A stretch of 64,000 nt of DNA from Allobosea thiooxidans (lineage in GTDB: Bacteria > Pseudomonadota > Alphaproteobacteria > Rhizobiales > Beijerinckiaceae), in NCBI RefSeq assembly GCF_900168195.1, contig NZ_FUYX01000018.1, positions 1 to 64,000 on the forward strand. The letters run 5' to 3'. A program made the translations under genes and the position numbers. This document shows positions 53,719 to 61,021 of the stretch, in pieces. A model generated the notes under the pieces. It was not told the origin of the DNA. It was given only the letters and a program-made list of their open reading frames with translations, and did no database searches. The stretch's first letter is position 1. Every line of letters starts with the position of its first letter.

Positions 53719-54990
53719 ATGTCCGAGAACACCGCCGCCCTGAAGGCCGAGCTGCTTCAGGCGATCGATGCGCGCCGCGACGAGATCATCGAATTGCTGC
53801 GCCGCTTCCTGCGCATCAAGAGCGTCAACCCGCCGGGCGACACGCGCGAAGCGGCCGCCTTCGTGCGCGAGCTGCTCGACGCGGCCGGCGTGCCACATCG
53901 CACCGAGGCCTTCGTGCCGGAAATGCCGAACATCATCGGCCGCTGGGAGGCTGGAAAGCCCGGCCGCCATCTCATGCTCAACGGCCACATGGACATCTTC
54001 CCGGTCACCAACGAGAAGCTCTGGGAGGCCGAGATCGTCGACGGCAAGATCATGGGCCGCGGCGCATCCGACATGAAGACGGGGACGCTGGCCTCCATCC
54101 TCGCCTACTGCCAGCTCTTCCCCCACCGCGAAAAGCTCAATGGCGCGCTGTCGCTGACCGTGGTTTCGGACGAGCAGTCGGGCGGGCGCTACGGCACCAA
54201 GTATCTGTTCGACGAATTCGGCGACGAGATGGAGGCGGATTGCTGCCTCAATGGCGAGCCGAGCGGCCTCGCCAATCTGCGCTTCACCGAGAAGGGCACG
54301 CTGCGCTTCTCGCTCTCGGCCAAGAGCATCGGCGGCCATGGCGGCTATGCCCACCGGGCACGCAACCCGATCGCGGATGTGAGCCGGCTCGTGACCATGA
54401 TCTATGACCGGTACCACCTCAAGCTCGCCGAGCTGCCGCCGGAGATCGACGCAGTGCTGACCTCGCCCGAGACGATCGCTGCGGCCGATCTCAATCTGGG
54501 CAAGGGTGCCGGCGACGTCGCCCGGCGCATCACCGTCAATGTCGGCATCCTGCAGGGCGGACAGAAGGCGACGCAGATCCCGACGCATTGCATTGCCCAT
54601 CTCGACATGCGCATCCTGATCGGCTCCGACCGCGACGCGATCCGGGCCGATCTCGAAGCCCTCGCCCGCGAGGCCGGTTGCGAGATGGTCGTCAACGAGG
54701 ATCACAGCTATCCGGCAAGCCTGACCGATCCGTTCAGCGAGATGGCCAATATCCTGCGCGGCAATATCCGCGAGCTGCTCGGCCATGACGCGCCGCCGGT
54801 GTCGAGCCTGGGCGGCACCGATACGCGCTACTGGCGCTGGCGCGGCGTCCCGGCGCTGATCTGCGGCCCCTCCCCGATCAGCATGGGCACCGACGAGGAG
54901 CACGTCACCATCGAGGAGGCGATCGCGGTCATGAAGCTGCACGTCGCCTGCGCGATCGATTATCTCGGCTCGACCGGACAGGCCGGATAG
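53719..54990 (+). CDS. ArgE/DapE-type M20 deacylase
   Basis: A 423-residue zinc hydrolase with H90 and D92 (HMDIF), the bridging D118 (RGASDMKTG), and the general-base E152 in SDEQSGG, followed by Q153 where the usual second metal-ligand Glu (DEE) stands; E180 (NGEPSG) follows. The other ligands and the dimerisation domain are intact. A switch of Glu to Gln may alter the bimetal site. It is last in the TRAP-to-deacylase gene train. Likely substrate: an N-acyl amino acid or similar amide; not certain. Confidence 0.87.
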   Translation: MSENTAALKAELLQAIDARRDEIIELLRRFLRIKSVNPPGDTREAAAFVRELLDAAGVPHRTEAFVPEMPNIIGRWEAGKPGRHLMLNGHMDIFPVTNEKLWEAEIVDGKIMGRGASDMKTGTLASILAYCQLFPHREKLNGALSLTVVSDEQSGGRYGTKYLFDEFGDEMEADCCLNGEPSGLANLRFTEKGTLRFSLSAKSIGGHGGYAHRARNPIADVSRLVTMIYDRYHLKLAELPPEIDAVLTSPETIAAADLNLGKGAGDVARRITVNVGILQGGQKATQIPTHCIAHLDMRILIGSDRDAIRADLEALAREAGCEMVVNEDHSYPASLTDPFSEMANILRGNIRELLGHDAPPVSSLGGTDTRYWRWRGVPALICGPSPISMGTDEEHVTIEEAIAVMKLHVACAIDYLGSTGQAG

Positions 54991-54993
54991 TGC

Positions 54994-56031
54994 TCAGCCC
55001 GCAGGAACCGGCGCCGCTTCGGCGAGCAGGCCCTGCACCTTGAGATCGGACCAGAGCGCGGCTGGGACCGGCCGCGCGACGAGGTCGAGATTGCGCGCGA
55101 CCTCCTGCGGCGTGACGGCGCCGAGCACGATCGTCGCCACCGCCGGATGCGCGGCGCAGAAGGCGAGCGCCGCCTGTGGCAATGCCACGCCATGAACGGC
55201 GCAGGCCGCTTCGATCCGGGCGACGCGTGCGAGGATCTCTGGCGGCGCGGGCTTGTAGTTGTAGAAGGCGCCGGGTTTTGCGCCGGTGGCCAGAATGCCC
55301 GAGTTGAAGACACCGGCCAGCATCACCGCGATCTTCTTCTCCAGCGCGAGCGGCAGGAACTCCGGCAGCGCGCCCTGCTCCAGCAGCGAGTAGCGACCGG
55401 CCAGCATCATTACGTCGAAATCGCCCGAGCGGGCGAAGCGCACGCACATCTCGGCCTCGTTGACGCCGACGCCGATCGCCTTGACCGCGCCCGACGCACG
55501 CAGCTTCTCCAGTGCGCGATAGGCGCCGTCCATGGCCTCCGCGAAGCGCTGCTCCATCCGGTCGCCATGGGTCCAGACATCGACGTCATGGATCAGCAGG
55601 ATGTCGATATGGTCGGTGCCAAGCCGGAGCAGCGACTGCTCGAAGGAGCGCATCGCACCGTCATAGGAATAGTCGATCACCGCCGGATGCGGCAGGCCGC
55701 CGGCATAGCCCGAGCCATCGCGCTTCGGCTGGCCGGCCGCCATCCAGCGCCCCACCTTGGTCGAGACCATGACGCTGTGGCGCGGCACGCTGCGCAAGGC
55801 GGCTCCGATGCGGTGCTCGGACAGGCCATGGCCGTAGAGCGGCGAGGTGTCGACGAGGTTGATACCGGCGGCGACCGCGGCACGGACCGTGTCCTGCGCC
55901 GTCACCTCATCGAGATGCACGTAGAGATCGCCAAGCGGCGCGCCGCCGAAGCCGATCAGGCTGGGGGAGAGGCCCGCGATCGGGCGGCCTTTCGGCAAGG
56001 CGCCGGGAGAGGAAGCAACGCCGTTCGACAT
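54994..56031 (-). CDS. Aldo/keto reductase
   Basis: A 345-residue NADPH-dependent TIM-barrel reductase. The tetrad is visible: the Asp and Tyr in NLVDTSPLYGHG, Lys in VMVSTKVG and His in LLIHDVDV. The sequence resembles D-threo-aldose 1-dehydrogenase/L-fucose dehydrogenase-type members. ATG at 56031 is preferred to the TTG just upstream. Its stop faces the M20 deacylase stop three bases away, so it belongs to the other strand's unit, possibly upstream-driven by the ABC transporter genes. Confidence 0.9.
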   Translation of the reverse strand: MSNGVASSPGALPKGRPIAGLSPSLIGFGGAPLGDLYVHLDEVTAQDTVRAAVAAGINLVDTSPLYGHGLSEHRIGAALRSVPRHSVMVSTKVGRWMAAGQPKRDGSGYAGGLPHPAVIDYSYDGAMRSFEQSLLRLGTDHIDILLIHDVDVWTHGDRMEQRFAEAMDGAYRALEKLRASGAVKAIGVGVNEAEMCVRFARSGDFDVMMLAGRYSLLEQGALPEFLPLALEKKIAVMLAGVFNSGILATGAKPGAFYNYKPAPPEILARVARIEAACAVHGVALPQAALAFCAAHPAVATIVLGAVTPQEVARNLDLVARPVPAALWSDLKVQGLLAEAAPVPAG

Positions 56032-56075
56032 CAATGATCCGCTCGAAGCTGGAAACAGTTTCCATCAGGCCGAGC

Positions 56076-56164
56076 CGTCATTGCGAGGAGCGAAGCGACG
56101 AAGCAATCCAGGGGCGGCAGAGCTCTGCACCCCCTTGGATTGCTTCGCTGCGCTCGCAATGACG
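56076..56164. repeat. REP-like palindromic repeat, copy 1
   Basis: An imperfect inverted repeat bounded by CGTCATTGCGAG and CTCGCAATGACG, with AAGCAATCCA/TTGGATTGCTT in the arms. A close second copy is at 60920-61008. This is a dispersed intergenic family of Hyphomicrobiales. Confidence 0.85.
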
Positions 56165-56224
56165 GCATGGCGAGGAGCGGCAGAGTTGCGGATCGCCCGA
56201 ATGCGCGCAAGCCCGCCCCTCGCC

Positions 56225-57040
56225 TCAGGCCCCGACCTTGGCGAGCACGTCAGCCCGCAGGAAACGCTCGATGAACAGCATGAACAGCACCGAGGGCACG
56301 AGCAGGATCAACGCCGTGATCGAGGCGACCTGATAGTTGCCGCCCATCGCCGCGTTGTAGAGCAGCAGCGGCAGCGTCGTAACCTGCGGCACGCCGACGA
56401 AGAAGGTGCCGGTGAACTCGTCGAGCGACTCCAGGAAGACGAAGATGCCGCTGGCGATGATGCCGGGCGCGGCCAGCGGGAGCGTCACCGAGAAGAAGGT
56501 CCTCAGCGGCGAGGCGCCGATATTTCGCGCGGCGAGCTCAAGGTCGCGGTCGACGGCGGCGAAGGCAGCGGCCGCGATCCAGACCGAATAGACGAGTCCG
56601 TGCGCGGCATGGACGAGCACCACGGCGAAGACCGTGCCGTTGATGCCGATATTGTAGAAGACGCGCGCGACGTTGATGTAGATCGCGACCGAGGGGAAGG
56701 CCTGCGGCAGCAGGAAGAGCACCATGAAGAAGGCGCGCACCGGCAGCTTCAGCCGCGCCAGCGCATAGCCGGCGGGAATCGAGAGCGCGAGCGCGACGAT
56801 CACCGTCAGCACCGCGATCCAGACCGAGGTGCCGAGCGAAGCCATGGCGTCGCCGGTCGGCCGGAAGACCTGCTCCCAGTAGCGCGTGCCGTAGACGACC
56901 GGCAGCTTGTATGGCGTGTACCAGCGCTCGGCGACCGACCAGAGCGCCAGATTGACCAAGGGCCCGATCAGGAAGAAGGCGAAGGCCGCGAGCGCGAAGG
57001 CCGCAAGGATCATGCGCAGGCCGGAGACGGCACGGATCAT
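56225..57040 (-). CDS. ABC transporter permease (spermidine/iron type), second
   Basis: A 271-residue inner-membrane permease with about six hydrophobic segments; ELAARNIGASPLRTFFSVTLPL is the EAA loop that touches the ATPase. Start at 57040 overlaps the upstream permease gene by four bases. The family transports polyamines, thiamine, iron or phosphonates; no specific substrate is fixed by the sequence. Confidence 0.92.
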   Translation of the reverse strand: MIRAVSGLRMILAAFALAAFAFFLIGPLVNLALWSVAERWYTPYKLPVVYGTRYWEQVFRPTGDAMASLGTSVWIAVLTVIVALALSIPAGYALARLKLPVRAFFMVLFLLPQAFPSVAIYINVARVFYNIGINGTVFAVVLVHAAHGLVYSVWIAAAAFAAVDRDLELAARNIGASPLRTFFSVTLPLAAPGIIASGIFVFLESLDEFTGTFFVGVPQVTTLPLLLYNAAMGGNYQVASITALILLVPSVLFMLFIERFLRADVLAKVGA

Positions 57041-57873
57041 GGCGTGCCCTCCTTCGCCATGCCGCGCTTGAGGTAGATGATCGCCGCTCCGGCCGAGATC
57101 AGATAGGTGATGACGCCGAGCGCGTTGGCGGTGGCGTAGTCGCCATAGGCGTTGATGCGGAAAGCCATGTCGACGGTCAGCATGGTCGGCTGCGAGCCCG
57201 CCACCATCATCGGCACCGACAGAACGGAGAGCATGGTCACGAAGGAGAGGACGAGCGCGACGAGGAGCTGCGGCATCACCTGCGGCAGTGCGAGCTCGAC
57301 GAGGACGCGCATCCGCGAGGCGCCGAGATTGCGGCCCGCCTCCAGCGTCGCCCGATCGAGCGCGGCGAGCGCCCCCGCTAGCAGCAGCGCGACGAAGGGC
57401 GTCTGCTTCCAGACGAAGGTCGCGATGATGCCGCGCCAGTCGAGGAAGCTCATCGCCTGCAGCGGCTCCATCAGACCAAGCGAGACGAAGGTGTTGTTCA
57501 TCAACCCATTCTTGGCGAGGAAGGTGCGCATGCACTGCGCCGCGACGATGAACGGGATGAAGAGCGGCCAGCGATAGAGCGCCTTCAGCGTGCCGACAAT
57601 GTAGCGGTTTTCGCCGAGCGTCAGCGTGCCCGCGATGACGATGGCGGCGAGCCCCGTCAGCAGGCAGGAGGCGAGCACGATGATGACAGTGAAAAGGATG
57701 TCACCGGAATAGAGCTCCCAGGCCTTCCCGAAGGCCTGCAACGAGAAGCCCCCCTCCGGCCCGGTGAAGGCCGAGATCAGCGAGAAGCAGAGCGGATAGA
57801 GGAACAGCGCCGCGACGAGCGCGAGGCCCGGCGCGATCAGCAGCAAGGCGAGCTGGCGTTGGGAAAGGGACAT
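57037..57873 (-). CDS. ABC transporter permease (spermidine/iron type), first
   Basis: A 278-residue permease with about six hydrophobic segments and the contact loop EAGRNLGASRMRVLVELALPQ. It follows the receptor gene (140-base gap holding a repeat) and is coupled to the second permease. Together they make the heterodimeric pore for the ATPase at 59160-60275. Confidence 0.92.
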   Translation of the reverse strand: MSLSQRQLALLLIAPGLALVAALFLYPLCFSLISAFTGPEGGFSLQAFGKAWELYSGDILFTVIIVLASCLLTGLAAIVIAGTLTLGENRYIVGTLKALYRWPLFIPFIVAAQCMRTFLAKNGLMNNTFVSLGLMEPLQAMSFLDWRGIIATFVWKQTPFVALLLAGALAALDRATLEAGRNLGASRMRVLVELALPQVMPQLLVALVLSFVTMLSVLSVPMMVAGSQPTMLTVDMAFRINAYGDYATANALGVITYLISAGAAIIYLKRGMAKEGTP

Positions 57874-57913
57874 TCTCGGTTCCGGCTAACCATTCGCGGT
57901 GGGCTGGAAAGGT

Positions 57914-57996
57914 CGTCATGGCCGGGCTTGACCCGGCCATCTCTTCAACCAGTGCGACCTGGTCCCGAGATCCTCGGGTCAAGCCCGAGGATGACG
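57914..57996. repeat. Palindromic repeat, family 2 relative
   Basis: Inverted repeat region with TCGTCATGGCCGGGCTTG at one end and ATGACG at the other, plus GGGCTTGACCCGG and CTCGGGTCAAGCCCGAG internal stems. It lies between the receptor and permease genes of one operon and opens like the repeat at 13799. Confidence 0.75.
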
Positions 57997-58013
57997 GTCT
58001 CTGAAGGTGAACC

Positions 58014-59144
58014 TCAGTTCGCGACCTTCTTCTCGTAGCCCTCGAGGATGTCGTTGAAATAGGGCGCGATCGGGAAGGGCTTGCCGTTCTTGGCCAGGTC
58101 AGCCGGCGTGACGTCGGTGAAGAGCTTGTCCCAGGCGGCCTTGTCGAGCTTGCCCTCGAGGTTCTTGGCGTCGATGCCCGGATACCAGTTGAACTTCTTG
58201 ACGATGCCGTCGGCCTGGACTTGGGGGCTGGTCGCGAGCGCGATGAACTCTTCCGCCAGCTTCTTCTGCGCCGACTTCTCGGGCACCGCGTAATACATCG
58301 GCTGGCCGGGCATGCCGGGCGAAACGAGCTTCAGCTTCATGTTCGGCGGCAGCTTGCCGTCGGCCTGCCAGGAATAGAACATATCGACCCAGACCGGGCC
58401 GATCGCGATCTCGCCGCGGTTCAGCATGTCGAGCGTGCCGGCATTGCCGGGCGTGATCACGACGTTCTTGTTGAACTCCTTGAGATCGGCGAAGGCCTTG
58501 TCCCAGCTCGTCTTCGTGGCCGCGTCATAGGGGCCCTTGATCAGCTTGTCGGCATCGCCGCCGAAGGCATAGACCCAGCCGGCGACGAAGGAGACGCCGG
58601 ACATGCCGCCCTTGATGCCGTTATAGCCGAACTGCTTCGGGTTCTTCTTCGCCCAGTCGGCGAGCTCGGCGAAGGTCGCCGGCGGTGTCTTGACCATGTC
58701 GGCATTGTAGGCGAGCGCGGTCTGCGACTGGAACATCGGGATGACGTAGCCGGTAACGTCGGTGCCGAGGGAGTTCCTGGCGGCGTCGCCGGTGGCGAGC
58801 TTGGCCGTGTCGACATTGGCCGTGTACTTGTTGAGCAGGCCTTCCTTGACCATCTGGCCGGCGGCCTTCTGGTGGATGACCACCACGTCGAAATCGGTCG
58901 TGGCGGCGCCCTTCTGAGCATCGAGCTTCTCGTAGATCTTCTGCGAGCCGGAATCACCCGGGCCGGTGCCGACCGAGACGACCTTCACACCGGGGTGAGC
59001 CTTCTCGAACATCGGCCCGAGATAGTCCTTGACGTAATCGACCATGTTCTGGTCGCCGGCGGATGCGACGTTGAGGGTCTGCGCGGATAGCGGCGATGCC
59101 ACGATCAGCGCGGCGAGCGAGCAGGCAAGCGTGAGGATGCGCAT
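58014..59144 (-). CDS. ABC transporter periplasmic binding protein (spermidine/iron type)
   Basis: A 376-residue secreted receptor. Signal peptide residues 1-22 (LACSLAALIVASPLSA), then TLNVASAGDQNMVDY and the family body (DVVVIHQKAAGQMVKEGLLNKY; GEIAIGPVWVDMFYSW). Unlike the pair at 50-52 kb it has an obvious signal sequence. It stands between the ATPase and the permeases of its own operon. Fold is the family-1/PotD type; ligand unknown. Confidence 0.92.
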   Translation of the reverse strand: MRILTLACSLAALIVASPLSAQTLNVASAGDQNMVDYVKDYLGPMFEKAHPGVKVVSVGTGPGDSGSQKIYEKLDAQKGAATTDFDVVVIHQKAAGQMVKEGLLNKYTANVDTAKLATGDAARNSLGTDVTGYVIPMFQSQTALAYNADMVKTPPATFAELADWAKKNPKQFGYNGIKGGMSGVSFVAGWVYAFGGDADKLIKGPYDAATKTSWDKAFADLKEFNKNVVITPGNAGTLDMLNRGEIAIGPVWVDMFYSWQADGKLPPNMKLKLVSPGMPGQPMYYAVPEKSAQKKLAEEFIALATSPQVQADGIVKKFNWYPGIDAKNLEGKLDKAAWDKLFTDVTPADLAKNGKPFPIAPYFNDILEGYEKKVAN

Positions 59145-59159
59145 GTGTCTGACTCCCTG

Positions 59160-60275
59160 TCAGGCGGCGATCCCGGCCTCGGTCGCCGGGAAGATGTGAA
59201 GGCGCTGCAGCGGAATGCGCAGCCCGACCTTCGTTCCGAGTTCGTGACGGCCGACGTCGTCGACCGTGATCTGGCGGCCGGCGGCCTCGACCTTGTAGCG
59301 ATAGATGCCGCCGGGATAGGCGCGCGCGGCGATGGTGCCAGGGACGACGAGATCGCCCCCGGAAGCCGCCGCATCATGCGCATCGAGGCTCGCGACATCG
59401 TCGCGGAAATAGGCGAGCGCCTCGCCGGCCGGCAGCGCGGCAGCGCTTTCGCCCGCAAGGCTCGCGCGGGCCTCGCCGGCGGCGACGGAAGCCTGGCCCT
59501 CGCCCCTGTTGATGCTGAGCGGCAGCACGTTCTCCGCGCCCATGAAATTGGCGACGAAGGCGCTCGCCGGGCGGTCATAGACCTCCTCGGGCGTGCCGAC
59601 CTGGGCGACGCGTCCCGCCTGCATGATGACCAGGCGATCGGCCATGGTCATGGCCTCCTCGCGGTCATGGGTGACGTGGACCGCAGTCAGGCCGAGCCGC
59701 TGCTGGATGGCGCGGATCTCGTGGCGCATGGTCATGCGGATCTTGGCGTCGAGGTTCGACAAGGGCTCGTCGAGCAGCAGGATGCCCGGATCGATGGCGA
59801 GCGCGCGACCGAGCGCGACGCGCTGACGCTGGCCGCCGGAGAGCGCCGTGACCTTGCGGTCCTCATAGCCGGCAAGGCCGAGGAAGCTCAGCATCTCGCC
59901 GACCTTGGCGGCGATCTCGGCCTTTGACCTGCCGCGCAGCTTGAGGCCGTAACCGATGTTCTGCAGCACCGTCATATGCGGCCAGAGCGCATAGGACTGG
60001 AAAACCATCGCCATGCCGCGCTTCTCCGGCGGCAGCCCGGCGACATCCTTGCCACCGACGACGATCGATCCGGACTCGACCGGCACGAAGCCCGAGAGCG
60101 AACGCAGCAGCGTGGTCTTGCCGCAGCCGGAGGAGCCGAGCAACGCCGTGAAGCTGCCGGGCGCAAAATCGAGATCGATCCCGTGCAGCACGCGCGTGCC
60201 GCCATAGGCGACATGAAGTCCGCGCACGCCGATGGCCGCGCCGCTGCCCGCTCTGGCTTGCGTTTCCGGCTGCAA
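59160..60275 (-). CDS. ABC transporter ATPase (PotA/FbpC-like)
   Basis: A 371-residue ATPase: Walker A GSSGCGKTT, signature LSGGQRQR, Walker B ILLLDEPLSNLD, H-loop THDREEAMT, then a C-terminal TOBE-type regulatory domain (about 250-370). TTG at 60275, eight bases after GGGGGAG, is the preferred start; ATGs at 60329 or 60353 lie in or beside an operator-like inverted repeat and lack ribosome sites. First gene of the ATPase-receptor-permease-permease operon. Confidence 0.92.
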   Translation of the reverse strand: MQPETQARAGSGAAIGVRGLHVAYGGTRVLHGIDLDFAPGSFTALLGSSGCGKTTLLRSLSGFVPVESGSIVVGGKDVAGLPPEKRGMAMVFQSYALWPHMTVLQNIGYGLKLRGRSKAEIAAKVGEMLSFLGLAGYEDRKVTALSGGQRQRVALGRALAIDPGILLLDEPLSNLDAKIRMTMRHEIRAIQQRLGLTAVHVTHDREEAMTMADRLVIMQAGRVAQVGTPEEVYDRPASAFVANFMGAENVLPLSINRGEGQASVAAGEARASLAGESAAALPAGEALAYFRDDVASLDAHDAAASGGDLVVPGTIAARAYPGGIYRYKVEAAGRQITVDDVGRHELGTKVGLRIPLQRLHIFPATEAGIAA

Positions 60276-60310
60276 GACGCCTACTCCCCCACTTGGTCTT
60301 ATTGCCGGAT

Positions 60311-60330
60311 AATGGAATGTTTCTTCCATT
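60311..60330. promoter_or_regulatory. Inverted repeat upstream of the ABC operon
   Basis: AATGGAA-TGTTTC-TTCCATT, 7-base arms around 6 bases, lies 36 bases upstream of the ATPase TTG start and in the gap before the divergent 2H phosphoesterase. Candidate repressor site; the regulator is unidentified. Confidence 0.5.
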
Positions 60331-60396
60331 GTCGGCATTGTTGAAATAAACATTACGTACGGGGCGCACTATGTGCAAGAGCTTTATGAAGGGCGC

Positions 60397-60912
60397 ATGA
60401 CAGCACGAATTCATTCTCTCTGGCTCATGGCCGAACCCGCCGACGAGGCAATGCTGACCGAGCTCGTCGGGGAGCTGTCGGGCCGCTTCGGCACCCCGCT
60501 TTTCGCGCCGCACCTCACCCTCCAGGGCGACACAGAAGCGCCGCTCGCAGAGCTCGAACGGGCCGTGGCGGCCGCGGCTGAAGCCGTTCCGGCCTTCACG
60601 ACCCCCATCACCGTCGTCGAGGGGAGCGAGGCCTTCTTCCGCTCCTTCTATGCGCGCTTTGCCGTCTCGCCGGCGCTCGCCGCGCTGAAGCGGGCGCTCG
60701 ACCCCGCCGGCTTCGACAGCTTCATGCCGCATGTCTCGCTGCTCTACGGCTCGGTCGAACCTGTGGCGAAGGCGGCCGCCATCGCCGAAGTGAATGCGCG
60801 GCTCGCCGGCCGCAGGATCCGCTTCGACCGCATCGGCGTCGTGACTTCGGGGCAGGACATCCCGATCGCCGAGTGGCGCGTCGTCGCCAGCGCCGCGTTG
60901 CGTTCGGCTTAG
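60397..60912 (+). CDS. 2H phosphoesterase-family (cyclic phosphodiesterase-like) protein
   Basis: A 171-residue protein with the two H-x-T/S motifs of the 2H superfamily, H39 in APHLTLQG and H112 in MPHVSLLYG, which hydrolyse cyclic nucleotide phosphates or seal RNA ends. Most like the plant/bacterial CPDase subgroup. ATG at 60397 (GAAGGG upstream) rather than 60373. A REP-like repeat follows immediately. Substrate not known. Confidence 0.85.
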   Translation: MTARIHSLWLMAEPADEAMLTELVGELSGRFGTPLFAPHLTLQGDTEAPLAELERAVAAAAEAVPAFTTPITVVEGSEAFFRSFYARFAVSPALAALKRALDPAGFDSFMPHVSLLYGSVEPVAKAAAIAEVNARLAGRRIRFDRIGVVTSGQDIPIAEWRVVASAALRSA

Positions 60913-60919
60913 ACGACGC

Positions 60920-61008
60920 CGTCATTGCAAGCGAAGCGAAGCAATCCAGGGGCGGCAGCGCTCTACGTCTCCCTGGGTTGCTTCGTCGCTTCGCTCCTCG
61001 CAATGACG
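60920..61008. repeat. REP-like palindromic repeat, copy 2
   Basis: The second copy of the 56076 family: CGTCATTGC at one end, CGCAATGACG at the other, with GCAATCCAGG and CCTGGGTTGC in the arms. It lies between convergent genes. Confidence 0.85.
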
Positions 61009-61021
61009 GGAAGCGACGCGT

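Noticed and set aside
56081..57076. Plus-strand frame starting in the REP-like repeat
   Set aside because: Its N-terminus is the translation of the repeat and the rest mirrors the permease gene.
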